Below are positions 57,521 through 64,000 of a stretch of 64,000 nucleotides of DNA, piece after piece. Within the stretch, counting starts at the first letter, position 1; each line of letters opens with the position of its first letter. Position numbers and translations under genes: made by a program. The notes beneath the pieces are model-generated. The model had not been told where the DNA came from and did not search any database. It was given only the letters and a program-made list of their open reading frames with translations. Source of the stretch: Pseudomonadota bacterium (GTDB lineage: Bacteria > Myxococcota_A > Bradymonadia > Bradymonadales > GCA-2716585); the NCBI GenBank assembly GCA_005804885.1, contig SYOX01000319.1:1-64000 (forward strand). The letters run 5' to 3'.

Positions 57521-57680
57521 CTCGTCGCGCGTGGGGTGATCGTCGAGCGTGGGGTGATCGTCGCGTGGGGCGCTCGTCGCGTGGGGTGATCGTCGCGTGG
57601 AGCGCTCGTCGCGTGGGGCGTTCGTCGTGCGTGGGGTGCTCGTCGAGCGTGGGGTGCTCGTCGAGCGTGGGGCGTTGGGG
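57520..57680 (+). repeat. Tandem array of ~19-bp GC-rich units (GCGTGGGGTGATCGTC type)
   Basis: Eight or more imperfect units of the form CGTCG-(A)GCGTGGGG-TG/CG-ATCG or CTCG follow the palindromic element directly. Related units occur at about 22600-22640. It has no coding sense; it is either a satellite-like array or a multiple binding site. Confidence 0.75.
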
Positions 57681-57699
57681 GGCAGCGAGAGGTCGAGGG

Positions 57700-58584
57700 T
57701 CAGCGCCTGGGGACGTGGAGGATGAAGGCGCCGAAGGAGCCGTCGGGGAGCAGCTCTGGGGCGTAGCGCAGGTTGTGGGCGGTGCACCACTCGACGAGGG
57801 CGATCTTGAGGACGGGCTCGGCGGCGGACTGGAGGCCCTTGCCGGTGATGACGCGCAGGTAGCGGTCGCCGCGGTCGCGGGCCAGCGCGACGGAGTTCTT
57901 GATGGCCTCCAGGCCGACCTCCCGGATCATGCCTCGGAGGTTGACGCTGGGCAGGGGCGCGCGCTCGGCGGCGGCCCTGGCCTCTTCGATGAGGCGGAGT
58001 TGATCGCGGGTCAGGGTGGGCACGTCGTCGCCGGTGACGGTCTCGACGGCGCGCTCGCGGGTGTCCTCGGGAGGCGGCGAGGCGGTGAGCTTGTAGAGGC
58101 GGTCGACGTCGATGGGGGTGGGGACGTGGATGTTGTCCTTGATCCGGGTGACCTCGTCGGAGAAGAACTCGGCGGCGAAGAGGGCCTCGGCGCTGGAGTA
58201 GGGGTCGGGGGGCGGCGCGTTGGGATCGGGCTGGGGTTGGACGTGTCGGGTGATGGGGCCCTGTCCGCCGTACTTGCCGGCGTTGATCTTGGAGGCGTCG
58301 AGATCACCGAGGGCGGCGACGAAGAGGTCTGCGTCGGACATGTGGACGTCGGCGCCGCGGCGGAGCTGGTCGGCGCCGATGATGGGGCGGCGCTCGGCCT
58401 GGGCCTCGGCGACGAGGTGCTGGCGCTGGCGCCGCTCGGCCTCGCGCTCGGCCTGGACGTCGCGGGCCTGGGCCTTCTTCTGTCGGGCGAGGCCGGCGAG
58501 GGCGGCGAAGGGCTTGTTGTCGAAGGTCTCGGGGGCGGGCTTGGGGGTGGTGGGGCTCTTGTTGTTGCGCTTCTTCTTGGCCAT
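57700..58584 (-). CDS. Smr-domain protein
   Basis: 294 residues. A basic, Lys/Arg-rich N-terminal half with helical segments (QAEREAERRQRQHLVAEAQAERR) leads to a C-terminal Smr domain (~210-290): VNLRGMIREVGLEAIKNSV, ITGKGLQSAAEPVLKIALVEWC. Smr domains are nucleases on DNA or RNA, often at stalled ribosomes (SmrA/SmrB) or with MutS2. The usual LHG is LRG, so catalysis may be altered. The start is nine bases after the MBL gene's stop; third gene of a minus-strand operon. Confidence 0.85.
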   Translation of the reverse strand: MAKKKRNNKSPTTPKPAPETFDNKPFAALAGLARQKKAQARDVQAEREAERRQRQHLVAEAQAERRPIIGADQLRRGADVHMSDADLFVAALGDLDASKINAGKYGGQGPITRHVQPQPDPNAPPPDPYSSAEALFAAEFFSDEVTRIKDNIHVPTPIDVDRLYKLTASPPPEDTRERAVETVTGDDVPTLTRDQLRLIEEARAAAERAPLPSVNLRGMIREVGLEAIKNSVALARDRGDRYLRVITGKGLQSAAEPVLKIALVEWCTAHNLRYAPELLPDGSFGAFILHVPRR

Positions 58585-58593
58585 GGGTCGGGC

Positions 58594-59373
58594 TCAGGGC
58601 GAGTGGATGTCGAGGTATGTGCCGTCGAGGGCCTCGATGACGGGGCCTTCGAAGCCGTGGGCGCGGACGCGGGCGGGTGCGTCGACGCCGTCGAGGGAGT
58701 GGTAGCGGTGGACAAGGGCGAGGCTGCGGAGGCGGGCTTCGACGGCGACGCGGGCGACCTCGCGGGGGGTCATGTGACCGGGGTGCTTGTCGTCTTCGGG
58801 CGAGGAGCACTCGAGGACGCCGAGGTCGGCGTCCTGGCACAGCGCGATGAGGTTGGGGCACAGGTCGCTGTCGCCGGAGTAGGCGACGCAGGCGCCGTCG
58901 GGGTGTTCGAAGCGGAGGCCGACGCTGGTGTCGTGGTGCGCGACGGGCAGGGCGCGGGCGGTCAGGCCGGCGACGTGGAGGGGGGAGTCGTCGAGCAGGG
59001 TCCAGCGAATTTCGAAGCCCAGGGGCGAGAACCACTTGCCGAGGGGGTCGGCGAAGCGGCTCTGGATGAAGCGGCGCATCTTGGGGCTGACGAAGATGGG
59101 CAGGGGTTCGGCGCGGGGGTGATCGCCGCGGGCGGCGAACATGAGGGCGGGCAGGTCGAGGCAGTGGTCGAGGTGTCCGTGGGTGATGAAGATGGCGCGC
59201 AGGTCGTGCCAGGGGACGCCCTGTGCGGCGAGGCGCCAGAGGGTGCCAGGGCCCATGTCGACGAGGACGGGACCATCGGGGGCGTGCAGGAGGTGGCCGG
59301 AGGGGGAGCGCAGGGGGTGGGGTGCGGCGGTGCCGGCGCCCAGGACGGTCCAGGCCAGCGGGCGGGCGCCCAT
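58594..59373 (-). CDS. MBL-fold hydrolase, RNase Z/AtsA-like
   Basis: 259 residues. It starts TVLGAGTAAPHPLRSPSGHLL and carries ITHGHLDHCLDLP as the metal motif, later VAYSGDSDLC with the bridging Asp, and final YHS where RNase Z has HxS/T. The overall order matches the RNase Z-like subgroup, which includes tRNase Z and other phosphodiesterases; no exosite arm is evident, so a tRNA role is not assumed. The ATG is five bases after the upstream lipoprotein's stop and the Smr gene follows after nine bases: one operon. Confidence 0.8.
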   Translation of the reverse strand: MGARPLAWTVLGAGTAAPHPLRSPSGHLLHAPDGPVLVDMGPGTLWRLAAQGVPWHDLRAIFITHGHLDHCLDLPALMFAARGDHPRAEPLPIFVSPKMRRFIQSRFADPLGKWFSPLGFEIRWTLLDDSPLHVAGLTARALPVAHHDTSVGLRFEHPDGACVAYSGDSDLCPNLIALCQDADLGVLECSSPEDDKHPGHMTPREVARVAVEARLRSLALVHRYHSLDGVDAPARVRAHGFEGPVIEALDGTYLDIHSP

Positions 59374-59378
59374 GGGGG

Positions 59379-60437
59379 TCAGGGCTCCACGGGGTTCTTG
59401 GGGGAGTCGTACTTGTAGGGCATCTTGACGCGGACGAGGCCGGGCTGTCCGAAGATCTTGCCGGGGAGCAGCAGCCGGAGCTCCTTGATCGTCTCGGGGG
59501 GTCGCTCGAAGAGGGCGAAGTCCTGGAGGCTCTTGCCGGCGTTGATGGAGACGGCCGAGGCGGTCTGGTCGACGACGGTGCGGTCGGCGCCGAAGCGGGC
59601 GCGCATGAATCGGCCGCCGCCGCCCTCTTCGTGGAGGGCGGGCGCCAGGGCCTTGCCGGCGGTCTGGTGGTTGGGGTCGTAGGTGATGGACTCGGCGCCG
59701 TCGTTCTTGATCTCGTAGGTGATCTTCAGGACAGGGTCCTTGGAGAAGCCGTCCTTGGCGCCTTCCTTGAGCTTGACGTACTCGATTTTTGCGGACTGGA
59801 CCGTGAGGGTGGCGGAGCCGACCTTGACGGCCTCGCCGATGTTGTGGACGACGACCTCGGGCAGCGCGGTGGGCTCGTAGGTCATCTTGATGAGCATCAT
59901 GCCGCTGCCGCCGTGGAGGCTGGGCGGGACGGTCAGGACGAGGGCGCGCTGCCCTTCCTCGGGGGCCTTGAAGAGGTAGATGTCGGTGACGCTCTTGCCG
60001 GGGGCCAGGTCGACGTTCTGGGTCTGCTGGCCGGCGAGCAGGCCCTCCTCGATGAGGACGGCCTCGATGGGGTTGGAGGGCCTGGCCTTGGGGCCGGGAT
60101 CGACGAAGAGGATGGGGGCCTCGAGGTTGGTGGTCTTGGCCTTGTCGTGGGTGGGCTTGTAGAGGAAGTTGGCCTCACCCTTGTTGGCGAAGGTCAGCGA
60201 GAGGGCCAGGACGGGCTCGCCGTAGATCAGCGGGCCGTCGGGGCCTTCGAGCTCGACGCGCTCGAGCGTAAAGCCGGCCAGCGTGACCGCGATGGGGGCG
60301 CCCTTCTCCTGGGTGGGGGCGCCGAGGGCGCCGACCGTCTCCTTCTTGCAGCCGATCGCCAGAGTCGCCATCGCGCACACCAGCGTGGCCACCGTGAACG
60401 TCGTCGCGCTCTGCCCGCGTTCCGCAAACCTTGTCAT
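59379..60437 (-). CDS. Lipoprotein with repeated beta-sandwich domains
   Basis: I start at the ATG at 60437 (MTRFAERGQ...), giving 352 residues and a lipobox LAIGC. The mature protein has two similar beta-rich halves: AVTLAGFTLERVELEGPDGPLIYGEPVLALSLTFANKG and VGSATLTVQSAKIEYVKLKEG...DPVLKITYEIKND. This resembles DUF4352/Telobox-like Ig folds. Function unknown. First gene of a minus-strand operon with the MBL and Smr genes. The promoter may lie at 60550-60579. Confidence 0.7.
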   Translation of the reverse strand: MTRFAERGQSATTFTVATLVCAMATLAIGCKKETVGALGAPTQEKGAPIAVTLAGFTLERVELEGPDGPLIYGEPVLALSLTFANKGEANFLYKPTHDKAKTTNLEAPILFVDPGPKARPSNPIEAVLIEEGLLAGQQTQNVDLAPGKSVTDIYLFKAPEEGQRALVLTVPPSLHGGSGMMLIKMTYEPTALPEVVVHNIGEAVKVGSATLTVQSAKIEYVKLKEGAKDGFSKDPVLKITYEIKNDGAESITYDPNHQTAGKALAPALHEEGGGGRFMRARFGADRTVVDQTASAVSINAGKSLQDFALFERPPETIKELRLLLPGKIFGQPGLVRVKMPYKYDSPKNPVEP

Positions 60438-60549
60438 GGAGATCCCGTTTGGAAGTTGCACATGATCAATTTCGCGCGTCGAGCACGCGAGAGCTACCCG
60501 ACAAGGTGTCGCGGGAGATGCTTCGGTGCGCCCTCGAACGCCGCAGGGG

Positions 60550-60579
60550 ACGCTAACATCGGCGTGCGCGTCGTGTCAA
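60550..60579 (-). promoter_or_regulatory. Possible promoter for the lipoprotein-MBL-Smr operon
   Basis: Minus strand: TTGACA, an 18-base spacer, TAGCGT, about 113 bases before the ATG at 60437. The -35 is perfect, the -10 weak. Confidence 0.4.
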
Positions 60580-60607
60580 CATCGCTATCTGCCCCGATCG
60601 GAGGGGA

Positions 60608-60806
60608 TTCTAGAGCGCTGACCGGTTTGACTCCCGTCGGCCAACGGGCCGACAACGCCGATGCCGTCGTCGTCGATGCTCGACGGGCCAAAGGCCCGCC
60701 TGTGCGTCACCCACTGGGTGCTCCTCCTTGGCGTCTATCTGGCCGACGGCGTCTTCGCTGTCGGCCTCGACGACCTCGGTCCCTCAAACCAATCAGCGTT
60801 CTAGAA
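60608..60806. repeat. Element of the TCTAGA/GGTTTGA repeat family, copy B (full, ~199 bp)
   Basis: The ends TTCTAGAGCGCTGACCGGTT (left, then TGA) and, in reverse complement, TTCTAGAACGCTGATTGGTT (right) form a 23-bp terminal inverted repeat with three differences. Bases 60757-60800 match 15097-15140 in reverse complement over 44 bp; 60624-60642 match 29059-29077. The right end overlaps the TAG stop of the Omp85 gene. With 60438-60607 (operon promoter) this accounts for the 363-bp gap. Confidence 0.85.
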
Positions 60807-63800
60807 GATGTAGCCGACGTTGATATGAAGGTCGCCGAAGTTCTCGCCGAGGCGCCGGTTGAGCAGCAGGCCGTAGTCGACCAGCAGGGGGATCTGGCCA
60901 AGGACGAGCCAGCGGACGCCGAGCCCGGCGGTGTGCCGCAGGTCCTCGCGGGGATCGACGCGGGCCAGATCCTCGAAGCAGTCGACGCGCGCGGGCGCCT
61001 CGGTGCTCAGGAAGTCGACCGGGGCGCGGCAGTCCACGAGCAGGCCGGAGTCCAGGAATGCGGCGCCGAAGAGGTCGGCGCTCCGGAGCAATGGGTAGCG
61101 CAGCTCCAGGTGGCCCAGGGCGACGAGCTCGCCGCCGCGAGGCTCGAAGTTGGCGGAGATGGGGCCGACGCCGTCGTCGCGGATGCCGCGGACGGTGTTG
61201 GCGCCGCCGAGCTTGAAGAGCTCGTCGGCGGGGATGGTCTCGGTGTCCAGCAGCGGGACGATGGCGCCGATGCGGGCGCCGTAGGCCAGCGTCAGGGTGT
61301 CGAACCAGGTCCACAGCTGGGTGCCGGTCAGAGAGAGCTTCAGGAAGGTGGTGGGGGAGTCGAAGACGTCGGCGGCCAGCTCGGCCGAGCTCTCCAGCAG
61401 GTAGCCGCGGGTGGGGTTGAGCTTGGAGTCGCGGCGGTCCAGGCTCGGGTTGAGGGTCAGCTTGGTGATGTCCAGGGGAGGGCTGAACAGACGTTCTCCT
61501 TCGAGGTTTCGCAGGTCCTGGGCCCTGCTGCGGGTGGTGAAGCGCCGCTGCTCGATGGAGATCTGGGCCACGAGGCCCTCGAGGACCTCGCGGCTGAGGT
61601 TCTTGCGCACGGTCAGGCGGGCGCCGCCCTCCTCCTTGTCCAGCTCGGTGTTTTCGACGCCGAGCAGGTCGAGGGTGTAGAAGAGGGTCACGGACAGCTC
61701 GCTGCTGAGCAGGATCGAGCGCGGCGCGAAGAAGACCAGCTCGGAGGCGGTCAGGAAGTCCAGGGTGCCGATCAGGTCGGGGTCCAGGGCGCCGAGGGCG
61801 TCGCTCAGGCGCAGGGCGTCGACGGCGGCCTTGAGCTTGAGCTGGAGGCCGCGGCCGAGGCCGAGGAGGTTGTTCTCGACCAGCGCGGTCTCGACCGTGA
61901 GGATGAAGCTGGCGTTCTCGTCGAGCAGGTCCCGGCTCTCGCCGCCGACGCGCAGGTCCCAGAACTGGGAGGGCAGCTCCTCGACCAGGATGACGAGGGC
62001 GACGCGGTTGCTGGCCGAGGCGCGGGTGATGGCGTCGGGGTCCAGGCCGATGGCCTTGATGGTGACGGACTCAAAGAGGCCCAGGCCGCGCAGGTTGCTC
62101 TGTCCCTCGTAGAGGCGGGTGAGCTGGAGCAGGTCGCCGGGCCCCAGCGGCAGCTCGTCGCGCACGACGCTGTCGCGGGTCTCGAAGTTGCCGCGCAGGA
62201 AGACCTCGCTGACGGTCATCAGAGGCCCCTCGTCGATGTCGATCTTGACGTCGACCTCGTCGCCCTGGATCCCCCCGCCCAGCTCGCAGCCGGGGTCGTC
62301 GACGGCGCGCTCGCAGCACCACACGTCCGGGTCGACCTCGCCGCCGCAGGAGCCCGGCGTGCAGCGCTCCAGCGGGTCGATGCCCTGGCGCTCGAAGCAG
62401 GCCTGGTCGATGGAGGGCAGGGCGCAGTCGCTCCAGTCCGACTCGGAGGTGCGGCAGGCGGCCTTGATCTCGGCTCTGGGGTATCCGCGGGCGTGGTACA
62501 TCAGCAGCAGGCGGCCGAGGTCGTCGTTGAGCGAGGCGGGGTTGAAGGGCTCGCCGTCGGCCAGCTTCATCGCCGCCCGGATCTCTTCGCGGTCGATGCC
62601 CGGGGTGCGCGGCAGGTAGACGCGGCGCACGAGGGTCCGATCGCCCTCCTCGACGAAGATCTTGACGTGGAGATCCTGGCCGTCGTTGCGCACCGAGAGC
62701 TGCCAGCGCGGGGCCGTGGCCCGCAGGTAGCCCTCGAGCTGGTAGGCGGCCACGATCTTGCCCAGGTCGGCCTCAAGCTCGGCGCGCTGCAAGAAGCCGC
62801 CGGCCTCGAAGAGGCCGTAGGCGCGCGCGCTCATGGCGGCCCTGAGGGCCTCTTCGTCGAGGTTGCCATTGCCCTCGAAGGTGATCGAGCGCAGCTCCGA
62901 GCGCACCCCCTCCTTGATGGTGAAGAGGATCTCTCGCTCCCGGTCGTTGATCTCGTGCTCGCGGCCCTCGACCGTGGCGAAGTAGTTGCCGGAGGTCTCG
63001 TAGAGCGAGCGCAGCGCGTCGACGGTCTTGGCGATCTCGACCTTGTCGACGTAGCCCGACTGGACGAAGGTGGCCTTCTCGGCCAGCTCCAGGCCGGTGA
63101 AGCGCTCATTGCCTTCGAAGTTCAGCCGCCACAGCGGGCCCTCGTCGATCTCGATGAAGATCTCGACGAGCCCCTCGGTGACCTTGCGGTCGATGTGCTG
63201 GTCGACGATCCGGGTCCGGTAGAAGCCCCTCTGGCGGTAGGCGTCCAGGACCGCGTCGATGCCCGCCTTGAGCTTCTGGTCGGTGAAGGTGCCGAACCAG
63301 CCGATGGGCTCGATCAGGATCGATCGCAGCGTGCTGTAGCTGAGCGCCTCGTGGCCGCCGATGACCACCCGCTCGATCTCCAGCGCCTTGCCCTTCTGGA
63401 CGACGACCTCGACGTCGACCGCGTTGGTGCCGGCCACCGGCGTGTGGATGATCTCGACCTTCGTGCCGAAATAGCCCTCCTGCTCGTAGCGGGCCGCGAT
63501 GGCCTCCTTCTGCTGGCGCAGCGCGCCGGCGTCGTCGCTGAAGATGCTGCCCCGGCGCATCAGCAGGCGCTTCTCGATGTCCGCCTCCAGCAAGGGGTAG
63601 GTGCCCTGGTAGCTGATCCGGCGCACGGTCCGGGCCACCTCGGCCTCGAAGGTGACCTCGCTGCCGCCGGGCACGGCCTTGAGGCGCGCGCTGACCTCCG
63701 AGAAGAGGCCCGTGCTCTTGAGGCGCTCGGCGGCGGCGACGAGCAGCTCGGCGTCGTCCGGGGCGCCGACGCACAGGTCCATGAGGTTGATCAGCCGCTC

Positions 63801-64000
63801 TCGCTCCTGCGCCGTGCTGCAGCCCTCCTGGTCGCAGGTCAGCTCCAGCTTCATGATCCGCCCGCCGGCCTGGGGGTCGAGCGTCGCCTGCCGGACCAGG
63901 CGCTCCATCAGCCGCTTGTCCTGGCAGTCGTAGCCGTCGTAGGCCGCGACCTCGCCCTGCGCGATGAGCGGCAGGCCCACCGCGGCGAGCACCAGCAGGG
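60801..64000 (-). CDS. Omp85-family outer-membrane assembly protein (BamA/TamA-like), 5' end outside window
   Basis: The frame is open to the window edge (leucine-rich signal-like LLVLAAVGLPLI), so the start is outside. More than 1,063 residues, longer than BamA. The N-terminal two thirds contain several POTRA-like domains with the recurrent pattern ...YEQEGYFGTKVEI, ...YRQRGFYRTRIV, ...YQLEGYLRATA, ...YHARGYPRAEI, and F-GN/RGN turns. A Cys-rich insert of about 60 residues with eight Cys (CRTSESDWSDC to DDPGC) sits between POTRA domains, which is unusual. The barrel carries GGANTVRGI, the conserved VRGF-like motif of Omp85, and ends HINVGYIF with Phe. It inserts outer-membrane proteins. Either the main BamA or a paralogue. 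Confidence 0.88.
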   Translation of the reverse strand, partial: LLVLAAVGLPLIAQGEVAAYDGYDCQDKRLMERLVRQATLDPQAGGRIMKLELTCDQEGCSTAQERERLINLMDLCVGAPDDAELLVAAAERLKSTGLFSEVSARLKAVPGGSEVTFEAEVARTVRRISYQGTYPLLEADIEKRLLMRRGSIFSDDAGALRQQKEAIAARYEQEGYFGTKVEIIHTPVAGTNAVDVEVVVQKGKALEIERVVIGGHEALSYSTLRSILIEPIGWFGTFTDQKLKAGIDAVLDAYRQRGFYRTRIVDQHIDRKVTEGLVEIFIEIDEGPLWRLNFEGNERFTGLELAEKATFVQSGYVDKVEIAKTVDALRSLYETSGNYFATVEGREHEINDREREILFTIKEGVRSELRSITFEGNGNLDEEALRAAMSARAYGLFEAGGFLQRAELEADLGKIVAAYQLEGYLRATAPRWQLSVRNDGQDLHVKIFVEEGDRTLVRRVYLPRTPGIDREEIRAAMKLADGEPFNPASLNDDLGRLLLMYHARGYPRAEIKAACRTSESDWSDCALPSIDQACFERQGIDPLERCTPGSCGGEVDPDVWCCERAVDDPGCELGGGIQGDEVDVKIDIDEGPLMTVSEVFLRGNFETRDSVVRDELPLGPGDLLQLTRLYEGQSNLRGLGLFESVTIKAIGLDPDAITRASASNRVALVILVEELPSQFWDLRVGGESRDLLDENASFILTVETALVENNLLGLGRGLQLKLKAAVDALRLSDALGALDPDLIGTLDFLTASELVFFAPRSILLSSELSVTLFYTLDLLGVENTELDKEEGGARLTVRKNLSREVLEGLVAQISIEQRRFTTRSRAQDLRNLEGERLFSPPLDITKLTLNPSLDRRDSKLNPTRGYLLESSAELAADVFDSPTTFLKLSLTGTQLWTWFDTLTLAYGARIGAIVPLLDTETIPADELFKLGGANTVRGIRDDGVGPISANFEPRGGELVALGHLELRYPLLRSADLFGAAFLDSGLLVDCRAPVDFLSTEAPARVDCFEDLARVDPREDLRHTAGLGVRWLVLGQIPLLVDYGLLLNRRLGENFGDLHINVGYIF

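Noticed and set aside
57520-57680. CRISPR array from short tandem units
   Set aside because: Units follow each other without unique spacers and vary in length.

Overview
The window is a gene-dense, GC-rich chromosomal segment. Three traits point to Myxococcota or a neighbouring deltaproteobacterial lineage such as the Bradymonadales. (1) Two secreted proteins end in MYXO-CTERM-like tails (small-residue patch, Leu-rich helix, Arg cluster). (2) MopE-type Cys/Asp repeats recur in several exported proteins. (3) Several lipoproteins carry Asn-Asn-Asp-Pro linkers after the lipobox. This placement is inferred from style, not from a phylogenetic marker. I saw no rRNA, tRNA, CRISPR array, phage or transposase gene.

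Layout. 1-12653: 3' part of a giant surface protein of more than 4,200 aa (MopE-type repeats, beta-sandwich modules, LamG, VCBS propeller, sorting tail). 12654-22744: an MBL hydrolase, a DUF3108-like exported protein, a minus-strand run of UvrD-like helicase, DUF4159 protein and VWA/GATase membrane protein, a Cys-rich lipoprotein, and a repeat-filled spacer. 22745-28986: Ser/Thr kinase, cyclic-nucleotide-binding/hotdog fusion, sirtuin, PdxH, and a flavin/polyferredoxin membrane protein. 28987-33666: two small minus-strand genes, a DsbA-like lipoprotein, an outer-membrane barrel and a TetR regulator. 33729-36178: M42 peptidase and MiaB. 36683-43176: Cys-rich lipoprotein, orphan L3, M6-like metalloprotease, and a zinc-ribbon protein plus HAD 5'-nucleotidase pair. 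43356-48912: lipoprotein, coiled-coil membrane protein, a cREC-GrpB fusion, and two tandem haem/copper-monooxygenase lipoproteins. 49013-55007: RqcH/NFACT, small membrane protein, LolA, CNNM/CorC and RadA. 55060-64000: SDR-like protein, lipoprotein, an operon of lipoprotein, MBL hydrolase and Smr protein, and an Omp85 protein cut by the window end.

How it fits together. A large share of the genes serve the envelope: lipoproteins, outer-membrane barrels and their assembly and transport factors (Omp85, LolA), a periplasmic thiol protein and sorted surface proteins. The rest are housekeeping (rplC, miaB, pdxH, radA, uvrD-like, rqcH). The copper theme (MopE repeats plus PHM-type monooxygenases) is suggestive but unproven.

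Most unusual items: a cREC receiver domain fused to a GrpB nucleotidyltransferase domain; a CNB-hotdog fusion; a flavoprotein/polyferredoxin whose C-terminal FAD motif appears moved to the N terminus; a Cys-rich insert in an Omp85 protein; at least four families of non-coding palindromic or inverted-repeat elements, one of which overlaps the stop codons of neighbouring genes; and an AT-rich palindrome with a T6 run inside miaB. No single locus is an obvious complete new system. The cREC-GrpB protein and the repeat families are the best leads.
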